Shown here: in pieces, positions 47,761 to 58,653 of the stretch | Layout: each line of letters begins with the position of its first letter | Position numbering within the stretch: position 1 is the stretch's first letter | Assembly: GCF_036711975.1 (NCBI RefSeq) | Contig: NC_091968.1 | Coordinates: 16,864,001 to 16,928,000, forward strand | DNA from: Onthophagus taurus | Lineage: Eukaryota; Arthropoda; Insecta; Coleoptera; Scarabaeidae | Direction: 5' to 3' | DNA: 64,000 bases | The notes under the pieces: generated by a model | Seen by the model: only the letters and a program-made list of their open reading frames with translations | Told to the model about the DNA's origin: nothing | Database searches by the model: none | Program-made: the position numbers and the translations under genes

Positions 47761-48840
47761 TTAAATTTTTATATTACATGTCTCATTAAATGTACCTTCT
47801 CCGTTAAAGACTATTCTATTTTTATTAACAAAATCATCTACACTACTACCTTGATCAACTCTTTTAATCAAATCTAATCTATCACAATTGACTATCAAGA
47901 AATCTATTTCTACTACCTTATTTTTAATTTTACAATGTAATGTTACTCTACCCAACGGCTTAAGTTTAGATCCACCATAAGCTTCAAGCATGATGTTGGT
48001 CTCCTATAACTTGTCTTTCAGGCATGGCTTTTGCTTCTTAATGGTCTCAAATTCTTCTTCCATCAAAATGCTTACTTCTGCTCCAGAATCCAGTTTAAAG
48101 TTGATGTCGGTGCTTTCAACTTGGATGACTTCACACCACTCCTTTCCACAGCTGACCTGATGTACGATTTTGATTAAATTGACGTAAACATCCTCTTCTG
48201 GTGAATCCTCTTGTGTGACCTCGGAAACGTTTCGTTTTTCTTTCTTCTTTTCGGTAATTTGCATCTTCGACATTCTTTTCCAAATGCTGGGCTTCTCTTT
48301 GGAAAAGCTTTTGCTTACACCTTCTACAATAGAATGATTTGCGTCTATTTTTAAATTCTCTTGTAGATTTTTAACTTGAACTTTTATTACTTCTTGAGCT
48401 CGACAAATCTTCTCATACTGATTTAACGTTAAATTTTCTTGATTTAATAGCTTTTCTTGAAGACCTTTATCAGTTATATCTAATACGATTCTGTCACGTA
48501 TCATTTCATCTGCGTCATTAAATTCACATGACTTTACTATTTTTTTAAGTCTTGTACGAAATGATCAAATGGTTCTTGCTCGCTTTGATTACGATTATAA
48601 AATTTAAATCTTTCGTATATCAAATTCTTCTTCGGACTTAAATATTCCTCAAACTCTTTCAATACTACGTCGTACTTCTTCTCATTTTCATCAGACAACG
48701 TGAAATTAGTGTAAATGTCCACTCCTTCCTCGCCAATAGCATTTAAAATGATTGTTACTTTTATAGCATCATTTTTCTTATCTTTTTCTGTTGCTTCTAT
48801 GTATATTTCAAAATTTTGTTTAAACTTTTTCGAACGACTT
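47761..48840 (-). pseudogene. Ty3/gypsy gag and aspartic protease
   Basis: A gag capsid-like stretch (48722-48540) has FEEYLSPKKN and FKFYNRNQ, continuing after a break at 48504-48004 with MIRDRIVLDI and LTLNQYEKICRAQE. The zinc-knuckle position is degenerate. The protease follows with NFKLDSGAEVSIL (active-site Asp). A further piece (47991-47761) has LKPLGRVTLHCKIK and FLIV-type protease C-terminal sequence. Broken by several shifts. Confidence 0.82.
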
Positions 48841-48867
48841 CGAATTCTACTTGTATTAATATTAATT

Positions 48868-48887
48868 CCAGTTTATTGACTGCGCCA
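48868..48887 (-). promoter_or_regulatory. primer binding site of the LTR retrotransposon
   Basis: Directly inside the 5' LTR the minus strand reads TGGCGCAGTCAATAAACTGG. The first ten bases match the tRNA-Ser-type primer site used by 17.6/297-like elements. Confidence 0.75.
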
Positions 48888-49051
48888 TGTTGTGTTCTGT
48901 CAATAAAAGTCAGGATTTTCACTACTACTTTATTGAACAAAACTAGAATTATTTTATTTTACAGTGCTCGTAATAACGTATGTTGACTTGTCGTCTTCGT
49001 CATACTTGTTGTACTTCACACTGGTTGGTATTGCCAACCTAATATGCAACA
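48888..49051 (-). repeat. 5' LTR of the Ty3/gypsy element
   Basis: 164 bases matching 42108-42271 with about four differences. The palindrome's left arm begins inside it, at about 49012. Confidence 0.9.
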
Positions 49052-49352
49052 ATTACTATATTATTATTGTAGAGTACAGTTAATACCATATCAAAACAGG
49101 GCTGGTGTCAAACAACATGCTTCGCTCCTTATTGGTGTCGGCTTGTTAAACTAAAATTCACGATGTTATTTTAATACGCCAAGGTCGCTTGTGGCCGAAG
49201 TGCTACAATTAATACCATATAAACACAAAAGCTCGGTGTGCTTTTTGGCAATAAATGAAGCAGTTATTGTTAACATAAACAATTTAATTGTTTATGGATT
49301 AACAAAAGAACTTCATTGTTTGGTGAAATATTTATGTTTATATTATTTAAAT

Positions 49353-49516
49353 CCGGGTTAGCGCGTACGCAGACCCGCGACTACCAAAAATTACGCGCCC
49401 GAGCTACCCGCATTAGGGGTAATCGCAGGGGTCAGCCCGACCGAAGTGCAATGGAAGGGCCTCGTCCTGGGGGAACCGCCTTATTGATCACGGTAACCCC
49501 TACGCCAGGTAAGTAT
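49353..49516 (-). ncRNA. U1: U1 spliceosomal snRNA, copy B
   Basis: 164 bases in the left palindrome arm, minus strand, with ATACTTACCTGGC start and AATTTTTGG Sm site. It carries an extra CG dinucleotide in the 3' hairpin region and one C/T change against copies A and C. 5' flank shared with A and C; 3' flank (ATTTAAATAATATAAACAT, minus strand) shared with C and D. Confidence 0.92.
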
Positions 49517-49619
49517 GCTTTTCGTTCCCATCAAGTTGCCTTCCATACACCAAACAGAAACATCTGCTAACAAGTGTGCCAAAGTGCCATCTATCTTCAG
49601 CTAACCGAACGAAATCTAT

Positions 49620-51060
49620 AACTCCTTTTGACAGATTTACTTAATATGGTTGTTATAATAAGTTGATATTGCGATGAAAGATGATTGAAAGTACAAAAAC
49701 TGATTTGAAATCGTCTTAACTACAAAGATTCGAACGTAAATGTTTAATAAACGCATGAATTTGTACTATTCGTCAAATGAACGTGTTTAGTGCGAGAATT
49801 CCAAAGCAGATTCGGATGATACTGACATGATGGAAGACATTTCCAACATTTGAGTTATGTGAGCTATTTTAGGCTACTTCGGCGATCAATTTAATATTTT
49901 TACGTGACAGAAAAGAAGGTGCCAACTTTAAATGATATTTTAGAAAATTGTTTTGAAGATACGAAGAAAGATGGTAAGAAAAATCTAATTTCATATAGGA
50001 TATCGCTGACAGAGGACAAAAACAAAGAAAAAGGTATTGCCAAAAAGAAATGACAAATTTGCGTTGTACTTAGGCCTATAAAACAATATAGGAATGCGAA
50101 ACGGACATATTATTTATATGGATGAAACATATGCATATCTACGTTTCTCAAATATGCATAAGAAGAACAGATGCTAGTTCTAATACGGGACTTCAGAAAG
50201 CTATATCAAAAACTGGGCGAATAATAATTGTAAATGTCGGCAATGAATACAAGTTCGTGCCTGGATAATGTGCCTGTTGATAGAATGCAAGCGCTACGGG
50301 AATTATCATCAGAAAATGAATTTTGATAATTATAAGAAATGGTTGAACGAATAACTAGTGCCTAATTTTCCGGACAACAGCGTATTAGTAGTTAATGTCT
50401 GTACCATAATGAAAAAAGTAAGAAAATGTCTTGTACCTAGAACACGTAAGCTTGATATGATGGAGTGATTGCGATATTGAAACATTAACTATGTTTTTTC
50501 TTACGTACTACAAATCCTAAATTATAATCCTAAAGTGCTATGGTAGGAAACCTGCATTCTCCTTCTACGCACGAATATTCCACCACACACAAGATAATGG
50601 GCACAGTCAACAGTGACAAGAATGTTTGAGTTAGAAGAAAGAAAGATCAATGGCATATTAAACATGGGAAAAGAAGACAATGGAGATCATAAATTCTTTT
50701 TAAGTCTATAGCCCTTCCTTAAACGTATAGATGGTTAAACATCCTGAAACATTACAGCTTTGCAATAATACTCTAAAGTGCACAACGGGACAGTAAAAAG
50801 CCATAAGTCCAGGGAAACTGTACAGCCATCAACAGGTCCAACACAATTTATATGGCTCAAAAGAACTTACATCTTCGCAGGTGTGAAATTCTTAAAACTA
50901 GGTTGTCTGAAACATAAAAGCTCAAACACCTCTAAGTACCATTAGCAATTTTGAATTTAGAATTGTTGAATTTCATTATCAAGATCTCTATACTAAACAT
51001 GGAAAAAAACTCACCTTGTATATGCAATATTATATTTGGAAGCAGAGATAAATAATAGAA
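49620..51060. other. palindrome-arm non-coding sequence between U1 and tRNA
   Basis: AT-rich; mirrored at about 56640-58040. No coding homology beyond short open frames that are equal in both arms and look accidental. Confidence 0.5.
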
Positions 51061-51283
51061 GGAGGGAGGGGTGGAGACGTGGGGAGAATTAAGCGACAGA
51101 GATAGGGATGTCCAGAGACAGGAGAGGAGGGCGCAGATAAGGGAGAGATGGTACAATGAGAGATATGGAGACATAATGACGGAAGGGGTTCCAAAAAGAC
51201 TTGGTGAAGGTGGGGAAGAGGTTGGTGGCCTCTTTAGATTTCGATGTGGCACTGAGCAGAGCGCCAACAGGTAAAAAGTTGTT

Positions 51284-51355
51284 GGAGGCGCCGGGCATCG
51301 ATCCCGGTACCTCTCGCATGCTAAGCGAGCGCTCTACCATCTGAGCTACGCCCCC
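51284..51355 (-). tRNA. tRNA-Ala (AGC), left arm copy
   Basis: 72 bases folding as a cloverleaf: acceptor GGGGGCG/CGCCTCC, D arm GCTC..GAGC, anticodon arm CTCGC-TTAGCAT-GCGAG with anticodon AGC, T arm CCGGG-ATCGATG-CCCGG. The T loop starts with A rather than T, a form I recall for insect tRNA-Ala. No CCA is encoded, no intron, and a T-run follows about 8 bases downstream as a Pol III stop. Sequence identical to the right-arm copy. Confidence 0.95.
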
Positions 51356-51560
51356 TATAAATAATCAAAAAGAAACCAATCAGATCCAAAATTCAATTAA
51401 TTTAATCTTTAAATACATTCATAGAAAGCTATACAGTGAATTTCACTTAAAATGCAATATACAAAAATATATTTCCATACAAACCAGGGCGTGCTTACTT
51501 ACTTTATCCCACATAAAATGCAACATGTCTGAATGTTTCTAATCCTAGGTAGATATATAA

Positions 51561-51742
51561 GATATCACTATGTTGCATATTTTTATTGCACTAAAACTAG
51601 AACTAACACTAGACCTACAACTAGATAGTATCGGGTTTAGCTGTGCGTCTTCAGACTCACGGCTATACCCGATACTATCTAGTTGTAGGTCTAGTGTTAG
51701 TTCTAGTTTTAGTGCAATAAAAATATGCAACATAGTGATATC
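51561..51742. repeat. near-perfect 81-bp-arm hairpin, left arm copy
   Basis: GATATCACTATGTTGCATAT at 51561 returns in reverse complement ending at 51742. The stem is essentially perfect over about 80 bases with a ~20-base loop (TGTGCGTCTTCAGACTCACG). The middle of each stem is made of CTAGAACTAACACTAGA hexamer-like units, so both strands give almost the same short open frame, which is not a gene. Confidence 0.9.
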
Positions 51743-51764
51743 TTATGCTAACTAGCGCTACCTA

Positions 51765-52115
51765 CCACTGTCACAAGAACTAACATTGGACCTAGAAACA
51801 TTCAGGTTTAGCCGTCTTAATAGACGAACGGCTAAACCCGAATGTTTCTGGTTCTAAGTCTAGTGTTAGTTCTACTTTTCTTTCCATAAAAATATACCAC
51901 AATCTAACGCTAAATAACAATTAAAACTAGAACTAACACTAGAGCTTGAACTAGAAGCATTCGGGTTTAGCCGCACATCTCTCAAGATGGCTAAACCAAA
52001 ATGATTCTAGTTCTAGGTCTAGTCTTAGTCGTAGTGATGGTGCTAGTGTAAAACTAGACATACAACTAGAAACATTCGGCTAGAAGTGCTTCTCTTAAGA
52101 CGGCTAAAGAGGGAC
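51765..52115. repeat. three further hairpin units, left arm
   Basis: Units at about 51770-51880, 51925-52025 and 52045-52110 share ACTAGAACTAACACTAGA stems and the apex phrase CATTCGGGTTTAGCCG with loops such as TCTTAATAGACG. They become less perfect away from 51561. Confidence 0.8.
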
Positions 52116-52257
52116 CAAAATGGAAACCATCATCACAGAATCTATAAATTCAGATAATGTATGTAAAAAACAAAATTTTATGTATGTATGTAACAAAATT
52201 TTACCTCCCCTTCTTTTCATTTACAAAAAAAACATAAATATTGTTTTATTATTACAG

Positions 52258-52391
52258 CAACGTGTACATCCGTTTTGAAAAAATGTTCCCAAGAAGGTTA
52301 CTTAACCGACAGCGAAGACTGCATCAAATTTTACAGATGCGTGCCGAACGAATCCGGAAGTTATCATCAATATTCATACAAGGTTGTTTAT
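52258..52391 (+). pseudogene. lone chitin-binding peritrophin-A (CBM14) exon, left arm
   Basis: After a good acceptor (TATTACAG) the frame reads TCTSVLKKCSQEGYLTDSE then DCIKFYRCVPNESGSYHQYSY, ending before GTAAGT at 52392. The spacing C-x6-12-G-Y-x-DC-x-KFYRCV is the first half of a CBM14 domain. The second half (GTVFD...C) is not found downstream in the arm. Protein role would be chitin or peritrophic-matrix binding. It could be an isolated exon of a gene broken by the duplication. Confidence 0.65.
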
Positions 52392-53731
52392 GTAAGTCGT
52401 GGCATAATTTTAATCATAAATACTAGAGTGAAAATGATGATTCGTGTACAAATTTCTGATCTAAACCCATAAATAGCTAACAGTAAGATATGGGCCTTCA
52501 TAGTTAAGAAATTTTCAAACATTTTCTTAAATATTTTGAATATGGTTTGTGAGGTTGTTTGGTTGTGAATTAAATAAAATATATCCTTATAACCTCTTTT
52601 TAAGGATAAATATACAAAACGTGTTTCGTTATGAAAGTGATGGAAATGAACTGAACTTTTATTAAAATGTAAACAATAATAAATTTTCATGACAACGCCA
52701 TGGTATAATGATTTTATAAATATTTTAATTTAACATCAGGTGGGTTCTGTGACGGTAACGCCACAGTTTGTCTTAAAAAAAACTAAATTTGGCAAACAGT
52801 GCAATGTTATCATAAGAAATCGTTTAAGATCACAATTGAAAATATCGCACCACAGATATTTTTGAAGTCATTTTGCTTGGAGCACGACTGTTGCGATGAT
52901 CGCCTGCAATTATTTCATGATTGGTACAAAATTAATGAGCAGCCAGTCAGAATTTTTCTTAACTAATTTTATATTATTTATAAAATAATCGCAAGCGATT
53001 ATTTCTTTAAGTAGTAGTTGTAAATTTGACTGATATAGTTAGTTCAACAAGTTAAGTCAAATTAAAACTTACCATAAAAATTTGGTTTATTAGTGTTACT
53101 GTTTAAATAACTATTAGTTTTTTCAACAATAAAATGTTAATAAGAAGTCAGCAATCATTATTATTTGATTTTATTTTACATCCCCAAATTCAGTACATTT
53201 TTTTTGATAATTTCAGTACATATTTGAAGATCGTTGTGGCAAGACTGCCTTTTTGGTAATAAATGAAAAGTGTAACGGTGCTGTATTATTTTAATTATTC
53301 AGTTTCAAAATAAAATAACATCTTCTCTCGTTCACTACTTAATTAATACTGATTCATTTTCTCCCGTCAAGGTGACTATATCACCCCTTACATAAGGCGG
53401 AATACATGATAACAATGAAATATTTGAACTGACTCACGACATTACTGTGATCCGGTATAACCGGAAGTACAAAGAGACTGATTTCATGTCGTAATAATCC
53501 GTTTTAACGGCTTAATTATGCATTCTTAATGGTTTTCTTATATCACTAATAATTAAAAAATAATATGGGGGTGAACCACTTCTGAGGGACACCCGGTATG
53601 GCCATTTCAAACGGCGCTTAATGCAGTGGTGTACTCAGATTTTTTGTAAAAAATTTCCTAATATGATTTCTTCATTTTTTGCACCTAAAAAGTGAAATAG
53701 TAGGCCTTGCATTTTTCAAAAAAAATATGAC

Positions 53732-53952
53732 TTTGGCCTAAGGTACAGTTTCTTACGCTCTACAATTCAAAAAAAAAATTGTCGAAATCTGGTAATAAAT
53801 ACAGACTTTACGAGGGTGCTCCGCTTTCAAATGGGTCACAGTGTATATACAGGATGTTCAGAAATTGGCGCGAAACACGTGTGTCGAGTAAAGTCGACGG
53901 TGATCTGAAGCTTTATGGGCGAAGTTTCGGTTTCGGCTGTATTTTGGCCGAG
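53732..53952. other. 221-bp spacer at the palindrome centre
   Basis: Unique relative to the arms. It contains an 88-base segment (53851-53938) that recurs directly at 58654-58740, and GGTTTCGGC/GCCGAAACC-type phrases. Confidence 0.85.
53851..53938 (+). repeat. direct repeat in the palindrome spacer (copy 1)
   Basis: AGGATGTTCAGAAATTGGCG onward, identical to 58654-58740 except one A/T change (GGCGAAGTTT versus GGCGTAGTTT). Confidence 0.9.
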
Positions 53953-55292
53953 GTCATATTTTTTTTGAAAAATGCAAGGCCTACTATTTCACTTTTTAGG
54001 TGCAAAAAATGAAGAAATCATATTAGGAAATTTTTTACAAAAAATCTGAGTACACCACTGCATTAAGCGCCGTTTGAAATGGCCATACCGGGTGTCCCTC
54101 AGAAGTGGCTCACCCCCATATTTTTTTTTAATTATTAGTGATATAAGAAAACCATTAAGAATGCATAATTAAGCCGTTAAAACGGATTATTACGACATGA
54201 AATCAGTCTCTTTGTACTTCCGGTTATACCGGATCACAGTAATGTCGTGAGTCAGTTCAAATATTTCATTGTTATCATGTATTCCGCCTTATGTAAGGGG
54301 TGATATAGTCACCTTGACGGGAGAAAATGAATCAGTATTAATTAAGTAGTGAACGAGAGAAGATGTTATTTTATTTTGAAACTGAATAATTAAAATAATA
54401 CAGCACCGTTACACTTTTCATTTATTACCAAAAAGGCAGTCTTGCCACAACGATCTTCAAATATGTACTGAAATTATCAAAAAAAATGTACTGAATTTGG
54501 GGATGTAAAATAAAATCAAATAATAATGATTGCTGACTTCTTATTAACATTTTATTGTTGAAAAAACTAATAGTTATTTAAACAGTAACACTAATAAACC
54601 AAATTTTTATGGTAAGTTTTAATTTGACTTAACTTGTTGAACTAACTATATCAGTCAAATTTACAACTACTACTTAAAGAAATAATCGCTTGCGATTATT
54701 TTATAAATAATATAAAATTAGTTAAGAAAAATTCTGACTGGCTGCTCATTAATTTTGTACCAATCATGAAATAATTGCAGGCGATCATCGCAACAGTCGT
54801 GCTCCAAGCAAAATGACTTCAAAAATATCTGTGGTGCGATATTTTCAATTGTGATCTTAAACAATTTCTTATGATAACATTGCACTGTTTGCCAAATTTA
54901 GTTTTTTTAAGACAAACTGTGGCGTTACCGTCACAGAACCCACCTGATGTTAAATTATTATTATTTGTAAAATCATTATACCATGGCGTTGTCATGAAAA
55001 TTTATTATTGTTTACATTTTAATAAAACTTCAGTTCATTTCCATCACTTTCATAACGAAACACGTTTTGTATATTTATCCTTAAAAAGAGGTTATAAGGA
55101 TATATTTTATTTAATTCACAACCAAACAACCTCACAAACCATATTCAAAATATTTAAGAAAATGTTTGAAAATTTCTTAACTTTGAAGGCCCATATCTTA
55201 CTGTTAGCTATTTATTGGTTTAGATCAGAAATTTGTACACGAATCATCATTTTCACTCTAGTATTTATGATTAAAATTATGCCACGACTTAC

Positions 55293-55426
55293 ATAAACAA
55301 CCCTGTATGAATATTGATGATAACTTCCGGATTCGTTCGGCACGCATCTGTAAAATTTGATGCAGTCTTCGCTGTCGGTTAAGTAACCTTCTTGGGAACA
55401 TATTTTCAAAACGGATGTACGCGTTG
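55293..55426 (-). pseudogene. lone chitin-binding peritrophin-A (CBM14) exon, right arm
   Basis: Mirror copy of 52258-52391 with both splice signals kept. Three replacement differences: the first Cys codon TGT becomes CGT (TCTSV to TRTSV), KKC becomes KIC, and SYK becomes SYR. The conserved Cys residues of the domain core remain. Confidence 0.65.
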
Positions 55427-55579
55427 CTGTAATAATAAAACAATATTTATGTTTTTTTTGTAAATGAAAAGAAGGGGAGGTAAAATTTTGTTACATACAT
55501 ACATAAAATTTTGTTTTTTACATACATTATCTGAATTTATAGATTCTGTGATGATGGTTTCCATTTTGGTCCCTCTTTA

Positions 55580-55935
55580 GCCGTCTTAAGAGAAGCAATT
55601 CTAGCCGAATGTTTCTAGTTGTATGTCTAGTTTTACACTAGCACCATCACTAGGACTAAGACTAGACCTAGAACTAGAATCATTCTGGTTTAGTCATCTT
55701 GAGAGATGTGCGGCTAAACCCGAATGCTTCTAGTTCAAGCTCTAGTGTTAGTTCTAGTTTTAATTGTTATTTAGCGTTAGATTGTGGTATATTTTTATGG
55801 GAAGAAAAGTAGAACTAACACTAGACCTAGAACCAGAAACATTCGGGTTTAGCCGTTCGTCTATTAAGACGGCTAAACCTGAATGTTTCTAGGTCCAATG
55901 TTAGTTCTTGTGACAGTGGTAGGTAGCGCTAGTTA
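55580..55935. repeat. three hairpin units, right arm
   Basis: Mirror of 51765-52115 with scattered changes. Confidence 0.8.
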
Positions 55936-55941
55936 GCATAA

Positions 55942-56123
55942 GATATCACTATGTTGCATATTTTTATTGCACTAAAACTAGAACTAACACTAGACCTACA
56001 ACTAGAAAGTATCGGGTTTAGCTGTGCGTCTTCAGACTCACGGCTATACCCGAATGTTTCTAGTTCTAGATCTAGTGTTAGTTCTAGTTTCAGTGCAATA
56101 AAAATATGCAACATAGTGATATC
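55942..56123. repeat. 81-bp-arm hairpin, right arm copy, imperfect stem
   Basis: Mirror of 51561-51742, but the stem pairs less well: one side reads CAACTAGAAAGTATCGGG while the other reads CCCGAATGTTTCTAGTTC. The second side agrees with the family consensus apex. Confidence 0.88.
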
Positions 56124-56328
56124 TTATATATCTACCTAGGATTAGAAACATTCAGACATGTTGCATTTTATGTGGGACAAAGTAAGTAAGCACGCCCTGG
56201 TTTGTATGGAAATATATTCTTGTATATTGCATTTTAAGTGAAATTCACTGTATAGCTTTCTATGAATGTATTTAAAGATTAAATTAATTGAATTTTGGAT
56301 CTGATTGGTTTCTTTTTGATTATTTATA

Positions 56329-56400
56329 GGGGGCGTAGCTCAGATGGTAGAGCGCTCGCTTAGCATGCGAGAGGTACCGGGATCGATGCCCGGCGCCTCC
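56329..56400 (+). tRNA. tRNA-Ala (AGC), right arm copy
   Basis: Same 72-base cloverleaf as 51284-51355, on the plus strand, followed by CAACAACTTTTT as a Pol III terminator. Confidence 0.95.
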
Positions 56401-58145
56401 AACAACTTTTTACCTGTTGGCGCTCTGCTCAGTGCCACATCGAAATTTAAAGAGGCCACCAACCTCTTCCCCACCTTCACCAAGTCTTTTTGGAACCCCT
56501 TCCGTCATTATGTCTCCATATCTCTCATTGTACCATCCCTCCCTTATCTGCGCCCTCCTCTCCTGTCTCTGGACATCCCTATCTCTGTCGCTTAATTCTC
56601 CCCACGTCTCCACCCCTCCCTCCTTCTATTATTTATCTCTGCTTCCAAATATAATATTGCATATACAAGGTGAGTTTTTTCCATGTTTAGTATAGAGATC
56701 TTGATAATGAAATTCAACAATTCTAAATTCAAAATTGCTAATGGTACTTAGAGGTGTTTGAGCTTTTATGTTTCGGACAACCTAGTTTTAAGAATTTCAC
56801 ACCTGCGAAGATGTAGGTTCTTTTGAGCCATATAAATTGTGTTGGACCTGTTGTTGGCTGTACAGTTTCCCTGGACTTATGGCTTTTTACTGTCCCGTTG
56901 TGCACTTTAGAGTATTATTGCAAAGCTGTAATGTTTCAGTATGTTTAACCATCCATACGTTTAAGGAAGGGCTATAGACTTAAAAAGAATTTATGATCTC
57001 CATTGTCTTCTTTTCCCATGTTTAATATGCCATTGATCTTTCTTTCTTCTAACTCAAACATTCTTGTCACTGTTGACTGTGACCATTATCTTGTGTGTGG
57101 TGGAATATTCGTGCGTAGAAGGAGAATGCAGGTTTCCTACCATAGCACTTTAGGATTATAATTTAGGATTTGTAGTACGTAAGAAAAAACATAGTTAATG
57201 TTTCAATATCGCAATCACTCCATCATATCAAGCTTACGTGTTCTAGGTACAAGACATTTTCTTACTTTTTTTTATTATGGTACAGACATTAACTACTAAT
57301 ACGCTGTTGTCCGGAAAATTAGGCACTAGTTATTCGTTCAACCATTTCTTATAATTATCAAAATTCATTTTCTGATGATAATTCCCGTAGCGCTTGCATT
57401 CTATCAACAGGCATACTCCAGGCATAATCCAGGCACGACATTTACAATTATTATTCGCCCAGTTGTTGATATAGCTTTCTGAAGTCCCGTATTAGAACTA
57501 GCATCTATTCTTCTTATGCATATTTGAGAAATGTAGATATGCGTATGTTTCGTCCATATAAATAATATGTCCGTTTCGCATTTCTATATTGTTTTATAGG
57601 CCTAAGTACAACGCAAATTTGTCATTTCTTTTTGGCAATACCTTTTCCTTTGTTTTTGTCCTCTGTCAGCGATATCCTATATGAAATTAGATTTTTCTTA
57701 CCATCTTTCTTAGTATCTTCAAAACAATTTTCTAAAACATCATTTAAAGTTGGCACCTTCTTTTCTGTCACGTAAAAATATTAAATTGATCGCCGAAGTA
57801 GCCTAAAATAGCTCACATAGCTCAAATGTTGGAAATGTCTTCCATCATGTCAATATCATCCGAATCTCGCACTAAACACGTTCATTTGACGAATAGTACC
57901 AATTCATGCGTTTATTAAACATTTACGTTTGAATCTTTATAGTTAAGACGATTTCAAAGCAGTTTTTGTACTTTCCATCATCTTTCATCGCAATATCAAC
58001 TTATTACAACAACCATATTGAGTAAATCTGTCAAAAGGAGTTATAGATTTCGTTCGGTTAGCTGAAGATAGATGGCACTTTGGCACACTTGTTAGCAGAT
58101 GTTTTTGTTTGGTGTATGGAAGGCAACTTGATGGAAACGAAAAGC

Positions 58146-58307
58146 ATACTTACCTGGCGTAGGGGTTACCGTGATCAATAAGGCGGTTCCCCCAGGATGA
58201 GGCCCTTCCATTGCACTTCGGTCGGGCTGACCCCTGCGATTACCCCTAATGCGGGTAACTCGGGCGCGTAATTTTTGGTAGTCGGGTCTGCGTACGCGCT
58301 AACCCGG
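58146..58307 (+). ncRNA. U1: U1 spliceosomal snRNA, copy C
   Basis: Right-arm copy, plus strand, 162 bases: ATACTTACCTGGCGTAGGGG start, CATTGCACTTCGGTCGG hairpin, AATTTTTGG Sm site, terminal hairpin ending AACCCGG. Upstream 80 bases match copies A and B. It lacks the CG insertion of copy B. Confidence 0.94.
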
Positions 58308-58653
58308 ATTTAAATAATATAAACATAAATATTTCACCAAACAATGAAGTTCTTTTGTAACTTTTGTATTAACAATTAAATTGTTTATGTTAACAATAAC
58401 TGCTTCATTTATTGCCAAAAAGCACACCGAGCTTTTGTGTTTATATGGTATTAATTGTAGCACTTCGGCCACAAGCGACCTTGGCGTATTAAAATAACAT
58501 CGTGAATTTTAGTTTAACAAGTCGAAACCAATAGGGGCCGAGGCACTATGTTGTTTGACACCAGCCCTGTTTTCATATGGTATTAACTGTACTCTACAAT
58601 AATAATATAGTAATTGTTGCATATTAGGTCGGCAATACCAACCAGTGTGAAGT

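Larger units (their letters stand above)
42108..49051 (-). mobile_element. Ty3/gypsy LTR retrotransposon with a nested LINE
   Basis: Two 164-bp LTRs with TG...CA ends enclose, on the minus strand, a tRNA-Ser-like primer site, a gag/protease region, reverse transcriptase, RNase H and integrase. The unusually short LTRs, the TGGCGCAGTC primer site and the domain order fit the 17.6/297-like branch of Ty3/gypsy. No envelope frame is seen. A CR1/jockey-like LINE occupies about 42340-45400, between the integrase end and the 3' LTR. Confidence 0.9.
49012..53731 (+). repeat. left arm of the 9.6-kb palindrome
   Basis: About 4.72 kb that returns in reverse complement at 53953-58654 with only scattered differences. 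Contents in order: 40 bases of LTR, U1 copy B, tRNA-Ala, hairpin array, a chitin-binding exon and AT-rich non-coding sequence. Confidence 0.93.

Noticed and set aside
42108-49051. Considered as an endogenous retrovirus with an envelope gene
   Set aside because: No envelope-like frame is seen between integrase and the 3' LTR; that space is occupied by a LINE.
49316-49570. 84-residue open frame on the plus strand
   Set aside because: It reads antisense through U1 snRNA copy B; the RNA gene explains the sequence.
51089-51340. Open frames across the tRNA-Ala and its mirror at 56344-56595
   Set aside because: They run through the tRNA gene and are mirrored in both arms; no protein family is recognisable.
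51545-51755. Pairs of nearly identical ~61-residue open frames on opposite strands (also 55929-56139 and 15949-16222)
   Set aside because: Produced by perfect hairpin stems; the same 'protein' on both strands is a sign of inverted repeats, not coding.
52388-52690. 100-residue minus-strand frame, mirrored at 54871-55296
   Set aside because: Low-complexity AT-rich reading with no domain; preserved in both arms only because the arms are recent copies.
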